From: CAZNLL01 sp964573885
Lineage (GTDB): Bacteria > Desulfobacterota > DSM-4660 > Desulfatiglandales > Desulfatiglandaceae
Assembly (NCBI GenBank): GCA_964573885.1
Contig: CAZNLL010000085.1
Coordinates: forward strand, 1-17,217
DNA length: 17,217 nt
Direction of reading: 5' to 3'
Made by a program: the position numbers and the translations under genes. Shown piece after piece: positions 1-7,421 of this stretch. The notes beneath the pieces were generated by a model, which saw nothing but the letters and a program-made list of their open reading frames with translations, had not been told where the DNA came from and did not search any database. Within the stretch, counting starts at the first letter, position 1. Each line of letters starts with the position of its first letter.

Positions 1-35
1 CATAGAAGGCGAAATGCCGAATCCTTAAGCGCCTT

Positions 36-1736
36 TTATGCAACAACGGGGTAAACCCCATGGGCCTCCACCTCGGCCCTTTCCCGGACGGGCCCATAGC
101 CTCCCCCGCCTGCGGTTTCTATGCAAAGCCGACTCCCTCGTGCCAATTCCACAGAGGCCACCTTTGAGGGCAACGGCGTTCTGTCGCCCCGGGAATCCTG
201 GATGTATATAAAGGCCCGTCTTCCCGATTCTCCCCCTTGAAGACCCCACGCCGGGTGGAGAGCCCTCTCGCAGAGAACGGAAAAGCGGATCCCGGGACCC
301 AGGGCCTCATACACGCGCCGGACCCCGCACCCCCCCGCGTGTCTGCCCCGACCCCCTGAACCCTGAATCAACTCATAGGCGCAGACCCGGACAGGGAAAG
401 CCGCCTCCACGGCCTCCACAGGGACATTCATGGTATTGCCCATATGAACCCGGTGGCCGTTGATGCCGTCCCGGTCCGGGCGGGCCCCCATCCCACCGCC
501 CACGGTTTCGTAGTGGACAAAATCTGTCCCCGTCCGCGGATTTACACCTCCCATGGTCACGATACAGGCCGAGCCATAGCTGGCTCCGATAACCTTTTCA
601 GGAATGGCCTGGGCAAAGGCGCCGAGAAGGACATCCACAATCCTGTTGGATGTCTCCGTGTTGGCAGAAACCACCGGATAGGGATGTTCCGCACACACGA
701 TGGTCCCCCGGGGCGCGATAATATCTATGGGATCATAGCACCCGGAGTTGGGCGGGATGGATGGGTTGGTCACGGCCAGAAGGGTATAATAGACGCTGGA
801 GGCGGTGACCGCAAAAGGCGCGTTTACGGGCCCCTTGGTGGCAGCAGCAGACCCTGTGAAATCCACCTGGACGGACTTTCCCTTGACCTCAATGGAAGCA
901 CAAAGCCTAAGGCCCCGGCCGTCGGGCCCCGCACTGTAACCGTCACCGTCCATGTATTCCTCGAATGCATACCTTCCGTCCGGGATCTTTTGGATCTCTT
1001 TCTCAATAAGGGCCCGGGAATAACCTAAGGTCTCCCCCATAACCTTTTTTACGTCTTCCAGTCCATATCGATGGATCAGCTCTTCAAGCCTCTCCAGGGC
1101 CCTCATATTCCCCGCAAACTGGGCGTGAAGGTCTCCAAGCCTTTCCTCCGGGACCCGTACGTTGGCCAGCACAAGGCTGGAGAGCTGGGGATCCAGCTCC
1201 CCTTGTTTGAACATCACCACGGGAGGAATCCGAATGCCCTCCTGGTAAATCTCTTGGGTCACGCTGGAGCTGCCCGGTGCAGAGCCGCCTACATCCGGCC
1301 AATGGGTCCGGTTTACGGCATAGGCGATGAGTTCACCCTCGAAAAACAGGGGTGTTATCAAGGTCATGTCGGGAAGGTGGCTTCCGCCGTTATATACGTC
1401 ATTGGTCAAAATGGCGTCTTTTGGCTTTAACCGGGAAGGGGAAACCGCTTCCAGGGCCCCCTTAATGGAATTGGGCATGGCCCCTAAATGAACGGCGATA
1501 TCATTTCCCTGGGCGATCACCTTTCCCGTGGCATCCGCCAGGGCACAGGAGAGGTCCGAGGATAGGCTGATGAGGGGTGAAAAGGCGGCGCGCATAATCA
1601 CGCTCTTCATCTCCTCACATATGGAATAGAAGGAGCTGCGGAGGATTTCAAAGGTCACAGGATCTGAAGAAACAACGGGGCCTTCTTTTTCTTCCCTGCG
1701 CTTATTTGGATTCGATGACAAGACAACCCCTTTCAT
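36..1736 (-). CDS. hyuB: Hydantoinase B / oxoprolinase-type subunit (HyuB family)
   Basis: This is the second subunit of an ATP-dependent enzyme of the hydantoinase/5-oxoprolinase/acetone-carboxylase family. Members open cyclic amides (hydantoins, oxoproline, caprolactam) or carboxylate ketones, working with a HyuA partner in the cytoplasm. Its 566 residues cover the whole Hydantoinase_B domain. Residues 112-123 read NDVYNGGSHLPD, and NRTHWPD follows at 142-148. H120, D123 and H145 have the spacing I recall for the metal ligands of the acetone carboxylase alpha subunit. The glycine-rich TAGGGGYG near residue 541 is the usual C-terminal signature, but only about 18 residues follow it, a shorter tail than I expect. 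The ATG overlaps the end of hyuA by 35 nt and has a poor ribosome site; TTG at 1721 is an alternative start. Family assignment is secure. Whether the reaction is hydrolysis or carboxylation cannot be decided from sequence alone. Confidence 0.93.
   Translation of the reverse strand: MKGVVLSSNPNKRREEKEGPVVSSDPVTFEILRSSFYSICEEMKSVIMRAAFSPLISLSSDLSCALADATGKVIAQGNDIAVHLGAMPNSIKGALEAVSPSRLKPKDAILTNDVYNGGSHLPDMTLITPLFFEGELIAYAVNRTHWPDVGGSAPGSSSVTQEIYQEGIRIPPVVMFKQGELDPQLSSLVLANVRVPEERLGDLHAQFAGNMRALERLEELIHRYGLEDVKKVMGETLGYSRALIEKEIQKIPDGRYAFEEYMDGDGYSAGPDGRGLRLCASIEVKGKSVQVDFTGSAAATKGPVNAPFAVTASSVYYTLLAVTNPSIPPNSGCYDPIDIIAPRGTIVCAEHPYPVVSANTETSNRIVDVLLGAFAQAIPEKVIGASYGSACIVTMGGVNPRTGTDFVHYETVGGGMGARPDRDGINGHRVHMGNTMNVPVEAVEAAFPVRVCAYELIQGSGGRGRHAGGCGVRRVYEALGPGIRFSVLCERALHPAWGLQGGESGRRAFIYIQDSRGDRTPLPSKVASVELARGSRLCIETAGGGGYGPVRERAEVEAHGVYPVVA
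39..57 (+). repeat. Left copy of an imperfect 19-nt inverted repeat
   Basis: TGCAACAACGGGGTAAACC covers the last codons of hyuB. Its reverse complement, with one mismatch, occurs at 17123-17141, so the pair brackets nearly the whole cluster. Confidence 0.35.
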
Positions 1737-3804
1737 CTACAAGGCCCTTTTGGTCCTCCAGGATAAAAATGGTCGTATCGGCGGTGTCAATGAGGGCGGG
1801 CCCGGGGATCTGCCCACCGGCCCGGACGCCGCCGTTTCGAAATACCGGGACCTCGATATATTCATTGCGGGAGCCGTGAAAAACCCTACGCACACCCTCC
1901 CCTCTTTCCTCGGTTGATGCGGAAATCCGCTTCAGGAGGTTGTCCGGGCCGGGGACGGCATCACCGATGGTGGCGGTGAGCCTGAAATTGACGATTTCCA
2001 CGCGGGAACCCGGCAGGCTGTAATGAAAGGCGGCCTTGTATTTCTCCTCGAATTTACGCTCGAGCAAACGAACCTCCTCCGGGTCTCCCAGCTCACCGTC
2101 AATGGGCACGGTCAACTCAAAGACCTGCCCCAGATATCTCATGTCCACGGAACGAAACATGGAAACCCGGGACCAGGAACTCCCTTCTCGTTTTAACAGG
2201 TCAGTCATCTGTCCCTTTAGATCGGCGAACGCCTTGGGACCCTCAGAGGGGGAGATCTCATCCGTTAAATAGGGACGGGTTCTCACCAAATCATGCTTTA
2301 CACCGGCCACCAGCAACCCCAAGGCGGAAAACACCCCGGCAAGGGGAGGCACGATGGTGCGGCGGATATTCAGATCTTTGGCAATAGTACTGGCGTGGAG
2401 GGGACCGGCTCCTCCATAGGCCAAGAGAGAAAAATCTCTGGGATCAAGTCCCTTTTGGATGGATACAAGGCGGACCATTTCCATCAGGTTGGCCCTTCCA
2501 ATCCGCACCATGGCGGATGCGGCCTTTTCCAGGGACCAGCCGAAAAACCTGGCAACCTTGTCATAAATGGCCTTTTCTGCGAGCTCCCGGTATAGCTTTG
2601 TCCGGCCCCCGTGAAAGTTCTCCGGATCCAGGTATCCCAGCACAAGGTTGGCGTCTGTAAAGGTGGGCTCATTCCCCCCTGTCCCATAACAGGCAGGCCC
2701 TGGCACGGCCCCCGCACTGCGCGGTCCCACCTTGAGAATGCCCGCCTCGTCTATCCAGCCCACACTGCCACCCCCTGCGCCGATTTCAACCAGGTCGATA
2801 ACAGGGCTTCGAATGGGATAGCCCCCCACCGGGGTTCCATGAGAAACCGAGTCGGCATGAAATTCCGTGGTGACCTTGGGCGCACCTCTTGTCACAATCC
2901 CTGCCTTGGCCGTGGTTCCCCCCACGTCCAAGGCGATCATATTCTTTATTCCCAGTCCTTTACCCAGCCATGCGGCGGATACCATGCCCGCCGCGGGCCC
3001 GGATTCGAGGAGGTGAACGGGAAAGCGCCGGGCGTTGTCGTAGGAGCTGAGACCCCCATTGGACTTCATCACCGAAAAGGAGCCCACACCTTCCTGGGAG
3101 AGGCGTTTTCCCATCCTCTCCAAATAAGTATCTACGGAAGGCCTGATATAGGCGTTCAACACAGTGGTACTGGTTCGCTCGTACTCCCTGAACTCGGGCC
3201 ATACATCGTGAGAGCAAGACACAAAGGCCTGGGGAATATGTGCCAGGATTTCCTCCCTGGCCTCCTCTTCGTGTAAGGGATTTCGATAGGAATGGAGGAA
3301 ACTGATGGCCACCGATTCAATGCCCTCCTCCTCCATTCTTTCTATCGCCTCCAAGAGGCCGGATTTGTCCAGGGGCGAGAGAACGTCTCCCCTCGCGTCA
3401 ATCCGTTCGGCGATGCCCAATCTGAGACGGCGGGGCACCAGAGGAGGAGAAATCTCCTGAAAGAGGTTGTACATCTGAGGGCGGTTATGGCGGCGGATCT
3501 CCAATACATCCTCGAACCCCCGGGTGGTCAAGAGGCAGGTCTTCGCCCCTCTCTTCTGGAGAAGGGTATTGGTGGCGATGGTGGTGGCGTGAACCAGCCT
3601 TTTGACGGCCCCCCGGGCATGGGAGGCCTTAAGCTGCTGGAAGGCCTCAAACACGCCTTCAGACGGATCCGTGGGGGTAGTGTGAACCTTTAAAAAGACG
3701 GTTGTCCGGGTCCCCTCGTCATAGGCCACCAGGTCGGTAAAGGTGCCGCCCACATCTATGCCCACGTGGACCGCCCCCTGGAAGGGAGTGCTATCCCCTT
3801 TCAT
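1702..3804 (-). CDS. hyuA: Hydantoinase A / oxoprolinase-type ATPase subunit (HyuA family)
   Basis: This is the ATP-binding subunit that pairs with HyuB; it phosphorylates the substrate carbonyl or enolate to drive ring opening or carboxylation. It is full length for the family at 700 residues. The sugar-kinase/Hsp70-like phosphate loop DVGGTFTD is at residues 17-24. A second such loop, DVGGTTAK, is at 293-300. GAGGGS follows at 342-347, PGPACYGTGG at 368-377 and TDANLVLG at 383-390, all in family order. The start ATG overlaps the stop of the aminotransferase gene by 4 nt (ATGA), with AAAGG seven bases upstream, so translation is probably coupled. The hyuB start lies inside the 3' end, as expected for a two-subunit complex made in equal amounts. 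The neighbouring aminotransferase and CoA ligases suggest that the product is an amino acid or oxo acid that is activated further. Confidence 0.95.
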   Translation of the reverse strand: MKGDSTPFQGAVHVGIDVGGTFTDLVAYDEGTRTTVFLKVHTTPTDPSEGVFEAFQQLKASHARGAVKRLVHATTIATNTLLQKRGAKTCLLTTRGFEDVLEIRRHNRPQMYNLFQEISPPLVPRRLRLGIAERIDARGDVLSPLDKSGLLEAIERMEEEGIESVAISFLHSYRNPLHEEEAREEILAHIPQAFVSCSHDVWPEFREYERTSTTVLNAYIRPSVDTYLERMGKRLSQEGVGSFSVMKSNGGLSSYDNARRFPVHLLESGPAAGMVSAAWLGKGLGIKNMIALDVGGTTAKAGIVTRGAPKVTTEFHADSVSHGTPVGGYPIRSPVIDLVEIGAGGGSVGWIDEAGILKVGPRSAGAVPGPACYGTGGNEPTFTDANLVLGYLDPENFHGGRTKLYRELAEKAIYDKVARFFGWSLEKAASAMVRIGRANLMEMVRLVSIQKGLDPRDFSLLAYGGAGPLHASTIAKDLNIRRTIVPPLAGVFSALGLLVAGVKHDLVRTRPYLTDEISPSEGPKAFADLKGQMTDLLKREGSSWSRVSMFRSVDMRYLGQVFELTVPIDGELGDPEEVRLLERKFEEKYKAAFHYSLPGSRVEIVNFRLTATIGDAVPGPDNLLKRISASTEERGEGVRRVFHGSRNEYIEVPVFRNGGVRAGGQIPGPALIDTADTTIFILEDQKGLVDERGCLVIESK

Positions 3805-4931
3805 GCCATAACCTTTGCCAGTTGTTCCAGAAACTGATCCATCTTCGGCTTCAGGTTTACGTCGACCCTTATAAAGCGATCTCCCAGACCTTTAAAAGAC
3901 ACACCACAGTCCTTGGTGATCACTCCGCCCTCAAGAAGCCCCTTGAATACATCCGCAGAGGTCTTGGAAGGGTCGAGGATACGGATGCAGAGAAAATTGG
4001 CCTGGGGTTCCATGACCACGGCGATATTGGAAAAGGCCTGGAGCCGTTCTAAGAGGTATTTGCGGCCCTCCCGGATCAGGGTGCGGGTCTTTTCATAATG
4101 ATCCCGATCCCCCAAGGCGGCTGCAGCACCCGATGAGGCCAGGTTCCCGATGTTCCAGGCGGGCTTGATTTTCATCAAGGCCCCGATCACGGCCTCATGG
4201 GCCATACCATAGCCTACCCTGAGCCCGGCCAGACCGTAAATCTTAGAAAAGGTCCGGAGCACCACCAGATTCGGGTAAAGGGGCAGAAGGTCTGCATGGG
4301 TGCCTGTGTCCGCATAGTCGATGTAGGCCTCATCCAGAAGGACCAGTATTTTGGAAGATATCTGGTCCAGGATAAAACGCAGGGTGTCCCGGTCAATGAC
4401 CGTGCTCAACGGGTTGTTGGGACTGGTAAGAATAAGGACCCTGGTCTTTGGGGTGATGCCCTCAAGGATCCGTTCCGGATCCACCTTAAAATCCCGGTCC
4501 ATGGGCAGAGGCAGAGGCTTTCTTCTCTCCACCAGGCTTATCTGCTCGTAGATGGGAAAAGAGGGTTGAGGAAAGGCAATGGCTTCCCCCTGCTCGGAAA
4601 AGACCCGGACGATAAGAGACATAAGCTCTGTCTCCCCGCACCCTGCAATGACCTGTTCCTTTTTTACTCCGACATGTCTGGCGATGGCCGCTCTAAGGTC
4701 CTGGGATTGCCAATCCGGATAAAGGGAGAGCTCTTTGAGGGCATCCTGGATGGCCTGAACGGCCAGGGGAGAGGGGCCCAGGGGATTTTCCGCGGAGGCC
4801 AGCTTGGCCACCCTTTCAGGGGCGATACCATAGCGCTCGGCCACTTCAGGGACCCGAAGCCCGGGTACGTAGGGAGCCACGGACTCAAGATATTCCATCA
4901 TCCGGAAGGGATTGTCTTGCTGCTCATTCAT
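3801..4931 (-). CDS. HisC-like PLP-dependent aminotransferase (fold type I)
   Basis: This 376-residue protein resembles histidinol-phosphate aminotransferase in length and motif order. YVPG is at 21-24, ENPLGPS at 48-54, SPNNPLS at 170-176, DEAYIDY at 200-206, and RTFSKIYGLAGLRVGYG at 226-242 with the PLP Schiff-base lysine at K230. The closing arginine motif is FIRVDVN at 353-359. Two HisC hallmarks differ: the usual SNENP reads SAENP, and the usual GT after the C-terminal Arg-containing strand is NL. Other his genes are absent and the gene is sandwiched between catabolic genes, so I infer a degradative aminotransferase acting on an amino or oxo acid intermediate, not histidine synthesis. 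The start has GGAG about nine bases upstream. The stop overlaps the hyuA start by 4 nt. A true second HisC remains possible. Confidence 0.85.
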   Translation of the reverse strand: MNEQQDNPFRMMEYLESVAPYVPGLRVPEVAERYGIAPERVAKLASAENPLGPSPLAVQAIQDALKELSLYPDWQSQDLRAAIARHVGVKKEQVIAGCGETELMSLIVRVFSEQGEAIAFPQPSFPIYEQISLVERRKPLPLPMDRDFKVDPERILEGITPKTRVLILTSPNNPLSTVIDRDTLRFILDQISSKILVLLDEAYIDYADTGTHADLLPLYPNLVVLRTFSKIYGLAGLRVGYGMAHEAVIGALMKIKPAWNIGNLASSGAAAALGDRDHYEKTRTLIREGRKYLLERLQAFSNIAVVMEPQANFLCIRILDPSKTSADVFKGLLEGGVITKDCGVSFKGLGDRFIRVDVNLKPKMDQFLEQLAKVMA

Positions 4932-4981
4932 TAAACCATGCTCCTTTTGTAGTGTCTCTTGAGGTTCTTCGTGAATAAGGT

Positions 4982-5743
4982 TCAGGGAATCACTTCGAGG
5001 TCCATGATCTCGGGCTCGTGCATGGGGACCAAAATGTCGGCAAGTTCCTTTACCTTTAAGACGCTCTCATAGGCGCTGGCCCCGTCCACGTGGATCCCGG
5101 GGATGATCACGGGATATCCGGCAAAGGGAGAGACCCGCTCCTTGATGTCCGGGGCCGGGTAAAAATTCTCCTTGATGCAGCAGAATCCAGTGATCACCGC
5201 CTTTCCGGCGGTGGTTTCCACAGAGACCGCCTGGCATCCCGGGGTGTGGCCCGGGACAGGGACAACTTCTAGGCCGGGCAGAATCTCCTTGCGCCCCTGG
5301 ACGGGGTCGATCTCGAGGCCTTCCAAAAGGGTTGGGTCATAAAGCCAGGAAAGGATGGGGTGGGGGTCGCGGGAAAAGGCCAGTTCCTCTTCCTGGACGA
5401 TGATTTTTGCGTTCTTGCATCTGCCTGTATTGTAACAGTGATCAAAATGCAAGTGGGTCTGGATGACCAGGTCTATATCCCCGGGTGCCAGGGAAACCCT
5501 GGAAAGGGCCTCTTCAAAGGTCACCAGATGCTCAATGGGGAAATCCTTTAGCCCCGGGTGGTAGGCATTGAAGTCATCGGCATGGATGGCCGTATCCACC
5601 AAAACATTCTTGCCCGCCCCTTCTATAATGAAAAACATGTAAGGTCGCCAGATCTTTTCCCCGTAATAGGTCAAATAGGTCATGACCCCTTTGTCGGCCT
5701 GGACCCGAGACAGGGTCAAGGGCCGAATCCTCAACGATCCCAT
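4982..5743 (-). CDS. Metallo-beta-lactamase-fold hydrolase, N-acyl-homoserine-lactonase type
   Basis: This is a cytoplasmic metal-dependent hydrolase of the AHL-lactonase branch, which opens lactones or related esters. From the ATG at 5743 it is 253 residues, normal for the branch. THLHFDH holds H97, H99, D101 and H102. HTPG has the third-ligand histidine H166, and PMHEPE has the last histidine H242. The bridging-Asp strand is unusual: where AiiA-type enzymes carry Asp a few residues before KENF, this protein reads TGFCCIKENF (185-194), with no acidic residue. The zinc site may therefore be altered, and the natural substrate may not be a homoserine lactone. A GTG at 5749 overlaps the upstream ligase stop, but AGGAGG at 5751-5756 lies seven bases from the ATG, so I chose the ATG. 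A role on a lactone, ester or CoA thioester of this pathway is inference. Confidence 0.87.
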   Translation of the reverse strand: MGSLRIRPLTLSRVQADKGVMTYLTYYGEKIWRPYMFFIIEGAGKNVLVDTAIHADDFNAYHPGLKDFPIEHLVTFEEALSRVSLAPGDIDLVIQTHLHFDHCYNTGRCKNAKIIVQEEELAFSRDPHPILSWLYDPTLLEGLEIDPVQGRKEILPGLEVVPVPGHTPGCQAVSVETTAGKAVITGFCCIKENFYPAPDIKERVSPFAGYPVIIPGIHVDGASAYESVLKVKELADILVPMHEPEIMDLEVIP

Positions 5744-5745
5744 GG

Positions 5746-7392
5746 TCACCCCTCCTTTCCTTCCCGCTCTATCACGATTTCCCGGAGTTTGAACTTCTGG
5801 ACTTTCCCGCTTGCCGTGCGGGGAAAGTCATCCAGGTTCACCACACTATCCGGGATGAGGTATTTTACCGTCCTGTCCTTGAGGAAAGCCAAGATCTCTT
5901 CCCTGGTGATCACCTGGGCCGGATCTTTGGGAATCACGCAGGCCACGGTCTTTTCCCCCAGACGGTCATCGGGACAGCCCACGACCTGGCACTCCTTGAT
6001 CTTTTCGTAGGTGTACACGATCCCTTCCATATCCGTGGCGTAGATGTTTTCTCCCCCCCGGACAATCATATCCTTGATCCTGCCCTTTAACCGGATGTTC
6101 CCTTCCTCGTCCATGGTGCCGAGGTCTCCCGCATGGAACCAGCCCAGGGCGTCCACCGATTCCGATGTCTTCTCCGGATTCTTGTAATAGCCCAAAAAAT
6201 TGGTCGTTCCCCGGTGGCAGATCTCTCCCGGGGTGTTTACCGGGACGATCCTTCCGGTTGAAGGGTCAGCGATTTTTACTTCATTGCCCACATCCAGCGG
6301 AGGCCCGGGGCTCTCAGCAATGGACTCAATGGGAGAATCGGGAAGACTCAGGACATTGGAGCCGCACTCGGTGGTCCCGTCTCCCTGAAGAATGTGGCAA
6401 CCGAATCGCTTCACGATCTCCAAGGCGATCTCAGGAGGCATGGGTGCCCCGGTGAAAATGGCATAACGCAAGGAGGAGACATCGGTGGTTTCAAACTCGG
6501 AATGGTTCATCAAGTCGATGTACATGGTGGGCACCCCAATGGCAATGGTGGAGCCGGTCCTCTCGATTTCTTTTAATGAAACACTCACCGAATACCGCCC
6601 CATAATCACCAGGGTCCCCCCTGTCAAAAGGGCGGTATGTTGCACCACACAATTACCGGTGGTGTGAAACAAGGGGGTCATGCAGAGCCACACGTCTTTT
6701 TCGTTGGCCCCCATGCGCTGGGCAAGGCCCTTGGAGTGGAGCATGCGGGTGTTATGGGTGTGGACCGCCCCTTTGGGCATGCCTGTGGTCCCGGAGGTAT
6801 AGGCGATTTCCAGGAGATCATCCGCCTCCACGGGATTATCCCTGAGATAATCGGCCAGGGCCTCCTTCTCCTTTCCCGGGTCATCCTCCTCCAGGAGTGC
6901 CTCCATATTAAGCATCCAGGGGCTTCTCTCTTCTCCCTTGACGATCACATGCTCCAGGTGGGGGATCTCGGCACGAATTTCATCCATGAGTCCCACAAAA
7001 GAGAATTCCCGCCATTCACTGGGCATGAAAAAGGCCTTGGCCTCCAGATGGTTGAGGATGGTGGTCAACTCCATCCTCCTGTAGAGGGGATTCATGGGAG
7101 AGACCACCACGCCTATGCGCGCACAGGCGTAAAGGGCGAGGGTATACTCCGGCCAGTCGGGAAATAACACGCCCACCCGGTCCCCCCTTCTCAGGCCCAG
7201 TTTCAAGAGGGCGGCGGCCAGGCGGTCCACTTTTTCTTGGAGTTCCCGGTACGTATACTGGCGGTCATAAAACCACAGGGCCGTGTGATCAGGGAATCGG
7301 GATGCGCTTTCTTCCAACATCTCTCCAAAGGTCAGGCCCTTTGCCATGTCGGGTCCGAACCTGTGGCAGTAACTCATTTTCAGTGGTGTCAT
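5746..7392 (-). CDS. AMP-forming acyl-CoA ligase (ANL superfamily), copy A
   Basis: This enzyme activates a carboxylic acid to its CoA thioester through an acyl-AMP intermediate. The 548 residues are complete. The phosphate loop YTSGTTGMPKG is at 198-208. The GDL motif at 422-424 (D423) precedes the hinge region GRIKDMIVRGGENI (437-450), and TASGK at 527-531 supplies the catalytic lysine K530. The A5 motif is unusual: GDGTTE at 337-342 puts Asp where family members normally have an aromatic (YGxTE) that packs against adenine. The chemistry is clear but the acid substrate is not; similarity in style is to cyclohexanecarboxylate, benzoate and medium-chain ligases. It is paralogous to the gene just upstream (copy B) and separated from it by 29 nt. 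The start has GGAGG eight bases upstream. The stop sits next to the hydrolase start. Confidence 0.92.
   Translation of the reverse strand: MTPLKMSYCHRFGPDMAKGLTFGEMLEESASRFPDHTALWFYDRQYTYRELQEKVDRLAAALLKLGLRRGDRVGVLFPDWPEYTLALYACARIGVVVSPMNPLYRRMELTTILNHLEAKAFFMPSEWREFSFVGLMDEIRAEIPHLEHVIVKGEERSPWMLNMEALLEEDDPGKEKEALADYLRDNPVEADDLLEIAYTSGTTGMPKGAVHTHNTRMLHSKGLAQRMGANEKDVWLCMTPLFHTTGNCVVQHTALLTGGTLVIMGRYSVSVSLKEIERTGSTIAIGVPTMYIDLMNHSEFETTDVSSLRYAIFTGAPMPPEIALEIVKRFGCHILQGDGTTECGSNVLSLPDSPIESIAESPGPPLDVGNEVKIADPSTGRIVPVNTPGEICHRGTTNFLGYYKNPEKTSESVDALGWFHAGDLGTMDEEGNIRLKGRIKDMIVRGGENIYATDMEGIVYTYEKIKECQVVGCPDDRLGEKTVACVIPKDPAQVITREEILAFLKDRTVKYLIPDSVVNLDDFPRTASGKVQKFKLREIVIEREGKEG
5751..5756 (-). 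promoter_or_regulatory. Ribosome binding site that decides the hydrolase start
   Basis: The minus strand reads AGGAGG seven bases before the ATG at 5743 but only one base before the alternative GTG at 5749. The spacing favours the ATG and a protein two residues shorter. The site lies inside the last codons of the upstream ligase gene. Confidence 0.7.
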
Positions 7393-7421
7393 TTCATGTT
7401 CCTCCGCACCTTATAGGGATC

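Noticed and set aside
48..59. GGGG-TAAA-CCCC palindrome at the 3' end of hyuB
   Set aside because: It has 4-bp arms inside coding sequence, no T-tract on either side, and no sign of terminator function.
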